Below are positions 54,510 through 64,000 of a stretch of 64,000 bases of DNA, one piece after another (within the stretch, counting starts at the first letter, position 1; each line of letters opens with the position of its first letter). A model generated the notes under the pieces. The model was given only the letters and a program-made list of their open reading frames with translations, was not told where the DNA came from and searched no databases. This stretch comes from Rotaria sp. Silwood1 (Eukaryota; Rotifera; Eurotatoria; Philodinida; Philodinidae), in NCBI GenBank assembly GCA_905250075.1, contig CAJNOP010000293.1, forward strand, positions 179,986 to 243,985, written 5' to 3'. Made by a program: the position numbers and the translations under genes.

Positions 54510-55041
54510 ATGAATTACAAATCGCTCGTGATAATAATTTTTTTACTTGCTTTGGTAATACAAGTTTGGACAATTGACAACTTCGATTCTTCCCTCAATG
54601 GTAATAAGTGAAATACAGTCGATTTTCTATCAAAATAATGTATGTGTTGTACTTTTTAGTGTTGAAGAACAAAGAACCATTCGTAAAAAGCATAATCATT
54701 TAGAAGAGTAGCTTCACTGAATAAAATTAACATAATTTATATGTTGCCTATTGATGATGACCGAAGTAGAAGAAAAAAAAATATTGAGAAAAGAATGTTC
54801 TCATCATTATTGAAAGGTTCTTATTGACAATGCAGTACGTCAAATTCGTAGTTTTGGTTGCAATGGACCAAATGATAGAAATGAATCTCGATGTCGACTA
54901 CATTGTAGAAGTCTAGCATATAAAACTGGTCGTTGTAGTCCAATGACCAATTATAGATCTTGTACTTGCAGCAGATCACTATTGTTAAAATCTAAACCTT
55001 TGAAGATATTACGAATTCTTTTCAAAGCATCCCGTTCATAA
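54510..55041 (+). CDS. Invertebrate-type CS-alpha-beta defensin precursor
   Basis: Three exons fit with correct phases: 54510-54607 (signal peptide MNYKSLVIIIFLLALVIQVW and the start of the propeptide), 54660-54707 (propeptide VEEQRTIRKKHNHLEE) and 54852-55041 (mature domain). Introns are 52 and 144 nt with GT/AG ends. A two-exon model using donor 54601 and acceptor 54835 also stays in frame. The mature part starts FGCNGPNDRNES and has six Cys as C-x10-C-x3-C-x9-C-x8-C-x1-C, including CRLHC, GRC and CTC. This is the CS-alpha-beta fold of arthropod and mollusc defensins, which are secreted cationic antimicrobial peptides that bind bacterial lipid II or membranes. Odd: about 24 residues follow the last Cys (SRSLLLKSKPLKILRILFKA then SRS), a basic amphipathic tail not seen in usual defensins. 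Every exon is too short to show up as a long open frame. Confidence 0.75.
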
Positions 55042-55678
55042 TTTATTAATTGTTCAGTTCTATATATTACGGCTTATGAATAACAATACGATGAAAAACT
55101 TAAATATCTCAATTGTAAACATGAAATGCATTGATCTTTTTCTTTTTTTATTAATGATAAACAAAGAGTACTCTAAGTTTTTATGCTTTAAACAATACTT
55201 AAGTAATACTGCTATAGTCTAATATCATTAATTTCAAAAAAGATTTATAATCTTTCAAGTACTCCTAAAAGTTTTTTATAAAATATTTTCGAAAATTTGT
55301 TCTCAAAAAGTGAATTCTCGTGGACTCATTTGGTTGGAAATATAAATGAATATTTTCTAGTAGTACAATACACTTTAGATACAACAAAATATCTTCAAAT
55401 AACAAGTTCTTATGTCTGTTCATAATGTATATAAGAATCTTTTCAAGTATCTAACAGGAAGAAACGAAATATATGCCTAGGTGAATGTATATTGTATACT
55501 ATCCAATTCTTAAAATTTTCACCAAGAATTCGTTAAATTTTTCGAGAATTCTTTTTCTTAGATTTTGACACTTTCTAACAGTCGATATTTAGTAAAAAAT
55601 TGAAGCGTCAAATTAATTGTTACGAATACGATTCGATTCTTCGTGCTGAATCTGAATCAAACACAAAAGCAAAATAGG
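55042..55678. other. Intergenic downstream of defensin gene
   Basis: AT-rich; no gene recognised. Confidence 0.55.
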
Positions 55679-55731
55679 ATGTGGGTGCGTCTTTTGCTAC
55701 CACACTCATAGCTACACTCACACCCACTCTA
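55679..55731. repeat. Telomere-like GT/CA hairpin, copy 15
   Basis: ATGTGGGTGCGTC, a short loop, then two C/A-rich pieces, ACCACACTCATA and CTACACTCACACCCACTC. Good match to the family consensus. Confidence 0.65.
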
Positions 55732-56880
55732 GTCAGTCATCCGATAGACATTTCAACGCGTCGATTTCAGTGTACGATGGGTATCGGAACTTTATATCGA
55801 GTCATCGAATTGCCATTTCCCGATAGATCGACAGCTCGGCAATGGGTTGCTTTTACATTTGTTCTCGGTAGCTCGAGCTGCCAGTCGATGAGCATTGTCG
55901 GTGCATCGATTTCAGTTATTCGATGGGTAAATTTCGCAAAGATTCAAGTAGTCGATATCATGACCTCTGATATTTTTGAAAATTTTTAAATATATGTACT
56001 TACGATTACGGTGCTTATATATAAACTAGATAAGCTAAACATGTCGGTTTAATCTTAAATAAATGATTGTTTCGTCATGAAATACTATATTGAACTTGGA
56101 CATTGTTTTTAATATTTTTTGGCTAATTTTAAAAAAATACGTGAAAAGATTTTTATCATGAATATTTAACAAAGCAAATTGGTCTATAGTAAATTTTGTT
56201 GTACAGAATAAAAGATGCATACTTAAACCAAAAATTTTAATATATTATAATTTATTTGACTAAAAAAAAGCAGTTAAAAGTCTCAACTCAGAATAACTAT
56301 AAATGTCACTTAATTGATCTAATTGAGACTAGCATACATAAGTGTCCTATTCTAATAGTTTTGAAGACAGAAAATAGACTTGCAGTTTGTAAATATTTTT
56401 GATTGACTGTTTTGGTATCGAGTACTCAAAAAGCAGTGTGATTTCAAGTGCCTGAAAATTTTCAGGAGTTCAAAAGATAATGATTTACTCCGATTATCTT
56501 TTCCTTACAAACGCCCTGACATAATACTATTACGGTTGTAGCTTTGGAGAATAGATATTTTTATTTGTATATTGAAAAAACGTAAAAATGTTCTCTAAAA
56601 GTTTCTTCATCAGTATCATAAAATAAAGGTAGAGACTCAGCTGAAAAATCGAATTTCAAAAAACTTGAATCAATAAAAAGTATACTGAGCAATCAAAATT
56701 TTTTTTGAGAGTTTTATTTTAGATCAGCACTTCAATTTCGATGAGGTTGGGGCCAGTTATCGAGAAAATCAGAATTCGAACAAGACGAGAAAAATATATC
56801 TATTCACATATCAATCATTCGTTTCATCCATCCTTGACTTTTTAATATCTGCTTGAGTACGCACTACCATTTTTCGCATC
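55732..56880. other. Intergenic with an imperfect direct repeat
   Basis: CGTCGATTTCAGTGTACGAT followed by GGGTA (about 55758-55782) recurs as CATCGATTTCAGTTATTCGA followed by TGGGTAA (about 55906-55932), about 150 bp apart. A 102-codon ORF spans the hairpin and these repeats and is not considered a gene. The rest is AT-rich with nothing recognised. Confidence 0.45.
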
Positions 56881-57640
56881 AATGATATGTCGAAAATGAT
56901 TGTCTTTTTAGGAGACATACCTAATCTGCGTATTTTCGGTATCATTTCATGGTGTAACTTAAGCAATAGTTATCAATGGAAACAAAATATTCGTAATTAT
57001 TTGTTCAAGCTTAAAGTATTTCGAGTGAAAATGAAAGATACACTTTCTTTGGATCAAAGTACATAAGAACAAATCAATCAATCAATTAATTCATTTCGAA
57101 GTTCTTTTTGAATGGATGAACATCAATGGTTTGTTCGATATGTTATTCTAAATACAACTATTTATCTTTACACTTTATCAAATACATGGTATTATTTTGA
57201 AAGAAAGCTTGATGATTCATAGAAATCAACAAAGAGACTTACAATAACATGACTACTATCTTTGACGAGACATTTTTTGAACAACCATTTTAGTCCAATA
57301 TTTGTTGATTTGACATTGATTGCCTTTATGTTAAACTCCCTATTGATGACTAATTTCGGTCTATTGCTTGAAAATTTGAAACGATTGTCTTCACTTTATG
57401 TATCATTTTATGCTGATAATTTTCAATCGCTATTGCAAGATTTACTTGATCGAGTACCAAATCTTGCTTGTCTAAATATCAATCAAGATGAATCATTGAT
57501 GCTTCAAATGTGATTATTTAAATATGCAAATAGGTCAGTTCATAAACTCAGGTTAAAGAAATATAATTATTGGTTCAGTGAAGAAGAATGTTTGAAACTC
57601 TGTAATTCATCATTGGGTCTTCAATGTCAAATACTTGAGA
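56881..57640 (+). pseudogene. F-box/LRR-like protein relic, several stops
   Basis: Successive open pieces on the plus strand read MIVFLGDIPNLRIFGIISWC, then FKLKVFRVKMKDTLSL, a TAA, EQINQSINSFRSSF, a TGA (where related genes have Trp), MDEHQWFVRYVILNTTIYLY, another break, then RHFLNNHFSPIFVDLTLIAF, LLENLKRLSSLYVSF, LLDRVPNLACLNINQDESL and finally VHKLRLKKYNYWFSEEECLK. The sequence LLDxVPNLxxLxxNQDxSLLLQ and the following HKLRLKKY are typical of the C-terminal half of bdelloid F-box/leucine-rich proteins. The F-box itself is missing and at least three stops or frameshifts occur, so it is inactive. Hairpin copy 16 abuts its 3-prime end. Confidence 0.6.
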
Positions 57641-57696
57641 ATGTGGTTATGGATATTGGTTTTCTCTGCAACTATACCTACACCTACACTCCTAGT
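57638..57696. repeat. Telomere-like GT/CA hairpin, copy 16
   Basis: GAGAATGTGGTTATGGATAT, loop of about 15 nt, then CTATACCTACACCTACACTC. It interrupts or terminates the F-box relic. Confidence 0.65.
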
Positions 57697-58955
57697 TTAA
57701 GTATTAATATTGAAAAACATTCATGCCCATGAAAATATCGGTTTTGTCAAGATGTAACATACTTACAGCCTTGCTTACCAATAATAATACGTATTAAAAA
57801 CAGTAAAAATTTTTTACTAATGGAGATATTTATTGTCGATTAGAGCAGTGTAGTTGCTTGACTCCCTTCAGTATGCTTTCAAAGTATGATAATCTCGAGA
57901 GTGATCTGTAATACATATTCGCATCTACGTATTATCAGATCTTTTTCTCAGTTGCTTGCCAATCGGGCATCAAACCGATTACGTCTAACATGTTAATAAT
58001 TTCAGTGTTTGTAAAAGATGTCTCATATCATTTTTATCGTTACAATGACTCCTAATCTAATAGATAAGCAGCTATAATAAATTTTTGATACATACTATAT
58101 GTGTCTGTTTTGAGAAAAAGGTTAGAACGCTGATAAGCATTTCCCGTTGTCAAATTGTATCCTATTCAAAGATGAAGTGTATTGTTCCATGAACGCATTT
58201 TTATTGCTTATATTAATAGTTACTGCTTTCATTATTTCTACACTTAAATTCCAAAGGGCAACAAAGCTAGAATGAAATTCATCACTCAGATAATCAATAT
58301 TTTTATCCTGACTAAATTTTAGACTTTTTTTTGTGCAAATACTTCGAAAAAAATACCATGTGTACTTGTGGTAGGTTATGATGAGAATGAGAAGAAAAAG
58401 AAAAACCGGAACAATGTACGAAGAGAGAAACGACAGGTTTTGAACTTTTGAGTTTATGTGTTGTTATTTTGCATCAGCTAATCGAAGTTTTTCGGTAAAA
58501 CTCTGAGTCAATCATAATTTTTCTTTTCTTTTACTCAGCAGATTTTGGGGGTATGAGTGTGAAAGTAGAAGGTTTATATCTGAGAAAGATTCATATTTTT
58601 TTCTCACTGAAGGCCAAGTTCTGTCATTCGTTGAAAGACAAAGCGATGAAAATCATTTATGGTTGTCGCTTTCAAATAATATCAACAAATGTGATGATAG
58701 GCCAAGACTTTTTTGCTTTTTTCCTCTCATTCGAATCTGATGCATTGACGTCACCGCTACTGCGTTTTTTTTTGTAACACATATCTTGCAACGTATCATA
58801 TGGCGAGTGTTATTCGCATATTTATCTGGATGTTTTACTGCTTTTATTCACATTTAAAAGACACTGAAGCTTTATGTAAATATCATCGAACTTGACTGGA
58901 TTGATAAGAAAAGAAACCTATTATTCACACTACGAATACTCTTCTTCTTGACAAC
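57697..58955. other. Intergenic
   Basis: No gene recognised. The 74-codon plus ORF at 58553-58777 begins with a GTATGAGTGTGAAAG stretch that resembles a hairpin arm and has no recognisable domain. Confidence 0.45.
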
Positions 58956-60282
58956 ATGTCTCTATTAAATATTTTTTGCACTATTCTCGTTGCAGTGATT
59001 TTAACTGTAACTTCTCAAAGTAAGACATTCGCTTGATAAAATTTTTCTGATGAATACCTATTGAAGGAAATTTTCCATCGACACCGGTCGAATTTCGCGG
59101 TTTGTGGTGTATATCACAGCAGCAAATTAGCGATCAAAATTATTCTCAACAACTCGGTCAAGCATTTTTCTACAACAATGAGACATTTACCGTGAATTTC
59201 TTGAACAATATTTCTTTTACTTGGGTAAACAACTAGATGAGATTACAAGTACGCCAGCAATATCTTCTATTTTCTAGATAAACCATTTTCTTGCAGTCAA
59301 TGATACGGATGGTAAGGGCACCTATCAAGTATTTACCGATACCACTCAAGGTAGACACACATAGCATTACTTCATCGGCTTATCAGATTGCTTCTATTTA
59401 GGCCCAGCTCAATTTGTCAATGTAAGCTCATGCTTCTGGAGACGTCGTCTTCCCAATGGAGATCTCATTTGGGGTCGACAATCGAATGGTACCTGTACGC
59501 CCACGTTCGAAAGTGAGACTGGTCCATTGGCTACTGTCTATACACGCAATAATGCAAAATGTCAATTATTCGACGATGAAGGCTCCTTCGAAAAGCTCAC
59601 TAATACATTCTATGAGCCAGAGCTCCTTCGATTTGATCAATTGTTGACACAGGAAAAACGAGAAACTGTTGTTTTCTTCGGCAGCTCATCTTTTCGCTTA
59701 TGGTCGACATTATCACAAGATTTTGCTGATGTTCCTAGCGGAGTCATCAATCGCGGTTTCGGCGGCTCGTCTCTGAAAGAATGCTGGCAACAGTTTAAGC
59801 GTGTCGTTTTGCCATTGGAGCCACGCGCTTTGATTGTCTATGCTGGTGAAAATGATGTTGCCGCTGGTGCGAATTCATCGTCCGTTTTCTCGTACTTTCA
59901 ACAGTTCATCCCTACGGTTCGACGTTTCTATCCATCGTTACCTATAGCCTATATTTCAATTAAGCCAAGTCCCAGTCGAGTAGACAAACTAGCAATAATG
60001 AATGAGACCAACAATCGCATTCGAGAGAGTATTCAAAGCTTGCCAAATGTAGACTATATCGACGTGTTTAGCCTAATGCTCACATCTGACAATAAACCAC
60101 GTCCAGAACTCTTCGGTCCGGATAATCTACATATGAACGCACAAGGTTATGCTATTTGGACACCATTAGTGAAAGATTTTTTGAAGGCGAAAGGATTGAT
60201 ATCTGCAGCTGTCAGAAATCAATATGTTTCAATATTGATGTCCATCGTCGTTTTTACCTTTCATTTTATTCTTTTTCATTGA
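58956..60282 (+). CDS. Secreted SGNH/GDSL-type hydrolase, possibly GPI-anchored
   Basis: Four exons: 58956-59019 (signal peptide MSLLNIFCTILVAVILTVTS), 59067-59224, 59278-59350 and 59402-60282, with introns of 47-53 nt and consistent phases. The first 140 or so mature residues (LWCISQQQI, NISFTWINHFLAVNDT, CFWRRRLPNGDLIWG) form an unrecognised extracellular domain. From about residue 225 an SGNH hydrolase domain follows: block I FFGSSSFRLW (Ser of GDSL-like motif), block II INRGFGGSS, block III YAGENDVA and block V DNLHMN (Asp-x-x-His). These are the oxyanion and catalytic residues of serine esterases/lipases. GSSSxRxW and INRGFGGS resemble bacterial-style members. The C-terminus ends in a hydrophobic stretch (VSILMSIVVFTFHFILFH) after a Ser/Ala-rich spacer, a possible GPI-attachment signal or tail anchor. 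A possible polyadenylation signal AATAAA is about 12 bp after the stop. The substrate is unknown. Confidence 0.85.
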
Positions 60283-60785
60283 TTTTCATAGAGAAATAAA
60301 ATGGAGATAATCCTTTGAATCAAGTCCTTTTTTTCTCATGAATATGAGCGGCACTTTTATTTTCCTGTCCGAAAAAGAAAGGAAAGAAAAGGTACTCAGT
60401 TATATGAATGTCTAACATGAAAAGCTTGTATGTGTATATCGTTTGTTTATAAGATGAAGTTCTGAAAGAGAACAGTTTCATGTTTTTTTTATCTTTTGTT
60501 TATTTTGTTTGCTATTCTTCTGTCACTCTCTCCTCAGTGATTCTCTAATTCCTTTTTCTGAATATTACTCTATCTTCAATCCATTTGACACTAGTATGGA
60601 CGTGCATATAAGTGAGTATGAACTGTGAGATTACCACAAAAGACAATGTGTCTCAAAAGTTCTTGTCAATCATGTTTGAATGTATCTATCCCACATCTAA
60701 TATTTACATGGGTAAGCAAAATGCTAAAATATCACATTACTATGTTGATCGGAAACTCAAGTGACAAGTTACATACTACTGATAT
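60283..60785. other. Intergenic
   Basis: No gene recognised between the hydrolase gene and the tRNA gene. Confidence 0.55.
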
Positions 60786-60857
60786 GGGGATATAGCTCAG
60801 TGGTAGAGCATTCGACTGCAGATCGAGAGGTCCCTGGTTCAATCCCGGGTGTCCCCT
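60786..60857 (+). tRNA. tRNA-Cys (GCA)
   Basis: A complete cloverleaf without intron: acceptor stem GGGGATA pairing with TGTCCCC, D-arm GCTCAGTGGTAGAGC (B-box-compatible A box TAGCTCAGTGG), anticodon arm TTCGA-CTGCAGA-TCGAG-type with anticodon GCA (Cys), and T-arm CCTGGTTCAATCCCGGG (B box GGTTCAATCC). The discriminator base is T, as usual for tRNA-Cys. CCA is not encoded. A T-run (TTTTTTTT) about 14 bp after the end, past 60870, can act as an RNA polymerase III terminator. Confidence 0.95.
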
Positions 60858-61177
60858 AGTCTATTATTTCATTTTTTTTTCTTTCTATTGTCACTAGTCT
60901 TATTTACATCAGACGCAGATTGATAGTGATACTTTGGCGACAGTTGTAGTGAATATGCTGAAACGAAAACAAAATTATAATGTGACATATGTGGGCTCAA
61001 AGGCAAATATCAATAATAGAATCGATTGTTCTTTTTTTAAACTGAGTTAGATTTTTTCGCATAACTAACGATCAAACTATTGAAATATCATGTCATGTTC
61101 CGCTAAAATAAAAATTGACTTGTTAGAATAGTTATAGTTTATTGGCCTACGAATTATTTTCATTCGATTGGATGAAA
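60858..61177. other. Intergenic downstream of tRNA-Cys
   Basis: Starts with the T-rich polymerase III stop region; nothing else recognised. Confidence 0.55.
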
Positions 61178-61243
61178 TGGTGTGGATGTGAATATGGATA
61201 TCTTAACCTCTATTAACACATCCATACATACTCACACTCTCTC
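61178..61243. repeat. Telomere-like GT/CA hairpin, copy 17
   Basis: TGGTGTGGATGTGAATATGG, loop of about 16 nt, then ACACATCCATACATACTCAC ending ACTC. Diverged but clearly complementary. Confidence 0.6.
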
Positions 61244-62758
61244 GATTTCCTATAAAACTTTTGCAACTGTCACTAGTCAGACTTCGAGTTGCCAACTAGG
61301 TACAACACGATCTATCAAGTTTATCGTAAAATACACGACATAATGAAAAATTACATATGTGCTAGGCAGCCTCTATTTGTGAAAAAATAGTCTTATATTC
61401 ATTCACATTTTTCATTACAAAACTTGTGCTGAGTTCAAGAGATACTCATATTCTCATCAAAAACTAAAGAAAGATAATTTCTACCACTTTGGAAAGTGAA
61501 ACATTTGAAAGAAACTTTAGGTGCTTTTATACTACATGTGTTAGTATAATAAACAAAAAACCATCACATATACTCAATTTTCATTGGGGACTTTCATTCA
61601 ATTCATTGATGCTGTTTGTCGGATAATAAGATGCAAGAAGATGATTCACAAATCTTGCAGAAAGCAAAAGGTTAAGGAGAAGCTAAAGTATTCGAATGAT
61701 CAAAACAAAAGAATGTAGCCGTTTATCTCTATACCTCCTACACCAGAGCAGTGTATGTTTATCCGAGCATTTTCATTCTCTGATAAATATAAAGAAAATG
61801 TATTAGTGGGTAAAAAATAATGGATGAAAAGATCCAGAGCAAAAAAATTGTTCTTTGTTAATTTTATTTTCTTTCTTTCACTAGATGTTGTTAACACAAC
61901 ATTACATTCTTCTTTCGTTACTACGTTCTCTTTCTTTCTGCTCTTTACCACAGCAGTTACGCTCGTTGCAAGTAAAACGAATTCGTCTATAAGAGAGAGA
62001 GTTGTAGCAGAATAAAATAGGTCTTCTTCTAGGCTTCTATTTTTCTTTTTCTCATTGAGTGTCTGGATGCCGAAATTTATTTTGTTCTTTCATTGTTACA
62101 TTTACTTTGTGTGGGTTCTGTTCCAGTCATCGCATGGTGTAAGGTATCCTTGAAAATTCTGTCGAAAAATTTAAATAAAGTATATAAATAAAGAGCAACG
62201 ATGTAAAAATAATTCCATTTTCACTTTCGTCGTGTTTTGTGCAGGTATTCAATGTTGATAGAAACTTCGTAGAGTTTTTTGTTCGCTTTTCTATTCATTC
62301 CCTTTTTATTTATTATACTAGTAGTTACCTGTGATAAGCATATGAATTCTATTGAACATGTAGACAAGAATCAGAGAAGGGCGAAAGTAAAATGAAAATA
62401 AATTCTCTTGGCCTATTATTTTACTTTTTGCTGAAAATAAAGTCTAATGGTAGTCAATTAATATTTGTGATATGATCGACTGTTAGAGATCTAGTTTGTT
62501 TTCTTAGAAGATCTTACTGAGTTCCCTCATCGGATTGAAAGACTTGTAGCTCAGATATCGCCTAATGTGCTATTTGAGCGAAAGCACTTTCCTTCCAGGG
62601 TAAATACAAAAAGATTCTATGCCCGTGAAAACTTGATATTCCCGTCAAAGCTTCGTAAAAATCTATTTGCTTGCAACAGATGTTCCGAAATTGCTCAATC
62701 CGGCTTTTTCTGTGAAATTCTTATTTCAAGTAAATTTCACATGTTTCTTTAGAAAGGC
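61244..62758. other. Intergenic
   Basis: No gene recognised over 1.5 kb. ORFs of 60-83 codons on both strands near 61700-62015 overlap each other and have no motif. Confidence 0.5.
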
Positions 62759-62946
62759 ATGTCGGGCAAGTTTTATCATGGTAATCCTAATCGTAACAAT
62801 AATTTTTGGGTTTATCCACGAAATAAACAATTAGAAGTTCTTCAATGGGATACTTACAATGCAGATGATTTATGTAATAATTACACATATCTTGGAACAA
62901 GTGGATGATCTGGACTAATGACATATCGTTGCAATGGCCATGACAA
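62759..62946 (+). pseudogene. Decayed exon, copy A of a local duplication
   Basis: Reads FYHGNPNRNNNFWVYPRNKQ, LEVLQWDTYNADDLCNNYTY and, after a TGA, MTYRCNGHD, ending at a GT donor (CAA|GTGAGT). Its sequence is about 80-85 percent alike by eye to 63602-63798. The nonsense codon lies between LGTSG and SGLMTYRC. The protein family is not recognised; a few Cys and many aromatic residues suggest an extracellular domain. Confidence 0.5.
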
Positions 62947-63601
62947 GTGAGTCATAAGCGTAATGAAAACAAACTCTCTGGTTTTAGGGTAGGACACATT
63001 CATGCCGACACCCAATGTTTTGATTATTCTCAAATTGTGTGTAATAACTAGTCACATGTGTTGGAAAAAAAATCGTTGAGTATAAAGGAATTCTTTTCTA
63101 TACTGATCAAAGAGCTATCTGAACTCATGCCTCCTGGTCGAACTCAAATTTGATCGTAAGGAGGACTCTATCAGATCCAAAGAGTCTCCAAAAGCAGTCT
63201 TGTCCGTCGCCAATTGATCAACACTGTAATAATCTCTGTGAATCGATCTGGTCCATGAAATCTTCCCTAACCTGTTATAAGCCTTTGATATCCGTAACGG
63301 ATATCTCAGGTTAAAGTGCCATGATATAGGGATGAAAATAAAGAAATGTAAGTTATGCTTGAATGCACAACTACATTTCATTTGAAACTATCCACATGTC
63401 TGTGTTACATTATCGTTAGCATATCTTTCGTTTTCATCAAAAAGACATTCCTGAAAAATTACCACATCCTCGCGTGTTTTTTCAAGCTTTTTTCGAATAA
63501 TACCATAGTACTCTGTTGTATTATGTTTAATCGTTCGTGTTACTAAGATTATCTCCTCCCAATAGCAAATATATCTATCTAGAATTCTTATTAAATTTTA
63601 G
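62947..63601. other. Spacer between duplicated exons
   Basis: No gene recognised. It contains a perfect 9-bp palindrome pair, GATATCCGT-A-ACGGATATC, at about 63283-63301. An 88-codon minus ORF across it is of unknown meaning. Confidence 0.4.
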
Positions 63602-63798
63602 GAAACAACATCGACGTCAACATTATTTTACCATGGTCACCCTAATCGTGATAATAATTTTTGGGTTTATCCACGAAGTAAAGCATTGTAAGTACCCCAA
63701 TGGGATACTTACAATGCAGATGATCTATGTAATAATTATACTTACCTTGGAACAAATGCAGCATCCCAACTAAAGACATATCGATGTAATGGCCATGG
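63602..63798 (+). pseudogene. Decayed exon, copy B of a local duplication
   Basis: After a TTTTAG acceptor the frame reads ETTSTSTLFYHGHPNRDNNF, WVYPRSKAL, a TAA (copy A has LEV here), then VPQWDTYNADDLCNNYTYLG and LKTYRCNGHG, ending at a GG|GTAAAT donor. The two copies have stops at different places, so each is open where the other is broken: they derive from one functional exon duplicated in tandem at a spacing of about 850 bp. Which gene this exon belonged to cannot be seen inside the window. Confidence 0.5.
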
Positions 63799-64000
63799 GT
63801 AAATCCGTGGAGTTTCTACCACTTTTGTGGAAAAAAATTTTTTATTTTATTTTTATAGTCTAGTTAGACGGAACGTCGTCGAAAACGGTCTGAGATACCA
63901 ATTAAAATATCTTTCAACGTTAAAAGTATGGAGATTCAGGTCATTCTTTAGGAACACATCAACAAATGCAAGGTGCGAGTAATTCAGGAAGTCTTTTCTT
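63799..64000. other. Window end
   Basis: No feature recognised; a further exon of the duplicated gene could lie beyond the window. Confidence 0.4.

Noticed and set aside
55681..55989. 102-codon plus-strand ORF starting MGASFATTLIATLTPT
   Set aside because: It begins inside a telomere-like hairpin and runs through an imperfect direct repeat; composition follows the repeats and no domain is visible.
63283..63301. Palindrome GATATCCGT-A-ACGGATATC
   Set aside because: Isolated 9-bp inverted repeat without context; could be chance, so not claimed as a site.

Overview
The window looks like nuclear DNA of a bdelloid rotifer (Rotaria or Adineta type). This is an inference from content, not from any search. 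The sequence is AT-rich. Introns are mostly 50-65 bp, with occasional long ones. Animal genes (NRARP-like ankyrin protein, rhodopsin-like GPCR, TIMP-like inhibitor, SLC22-like carrier) sit between genes of non-metazoan type (class I haem peroxidase, fungal-type amino acid permease, bacterial-type cytidine/guanine-deaminase-like protein). It also holds families that are greatly expanded in bdelloids: ART mono-ADP-ribosyltransferase, F-box/LRR-like genes, WWE-like relics, and a large AIG1-type GTPase. Broken genes are common.

Layout. 0-10 kb: one secreted cysteine-motif protein (2430-2894), a frameshifted F-box-like relic (5998-6565) and several unassignable degenerate open stretches. 10-17 kb: on the minus strand, a class I peroxidase whose distal catalytic His position encodes Leu and an ART enzyme with a C-terminal membrane anchor added by a 25-nt microexon; between them a Tc1/mariner transposase relic. 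17-22 kb: mostly empty AT-rich DNA. 22-31 kb: TIMP-like inhibitor, an unrecognised minus-strand gene, the deaminase, then fragments of a neuronal-calcium-sensor-like EF-hand gene whose putative long intron holds a 2.4-kb foldback-type element made of AATCGATT-rich repeats; a GPCR follows. 31-42 kb: a WWE-like relic, an inverted NRARP pseudogene, a two-exon LRR receptor-like membrane protein and the intact NRARP-like gene. 42-53 kb: a 1037-residue GTPase, a decayed SLC22-like carrier, a broken unknown ORF and the permease. 53-64 kb: an invertebrate-type defensin gene in three exons, another F-box-like relic, a four-exon SGNH hydrolase, a tRNA-Cys(GCA) gene and two copies of a decayed exon.

Across the window, roughly every 3-5 kb and only outside intact genes, there is a short hairpin of one design: a G/T-rich arm close to (GTGGGT)n, a loop of about 5-40 nt, and a complementary C/A-rich arm. 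At least seventeen copies can be seen. The arms resemble TGTGGG, the telomeric repeat reported for Adineta. They are the most striking unexplained structure here, along with the defensin with its basic C-terminal tail and the foldback element. Gene products do not form one pathway; the mixture of foreign-type genes, relics, transposons and telomere-like repeats resembles the gene-poor, often subtelomeric compartments described in bdelloids.
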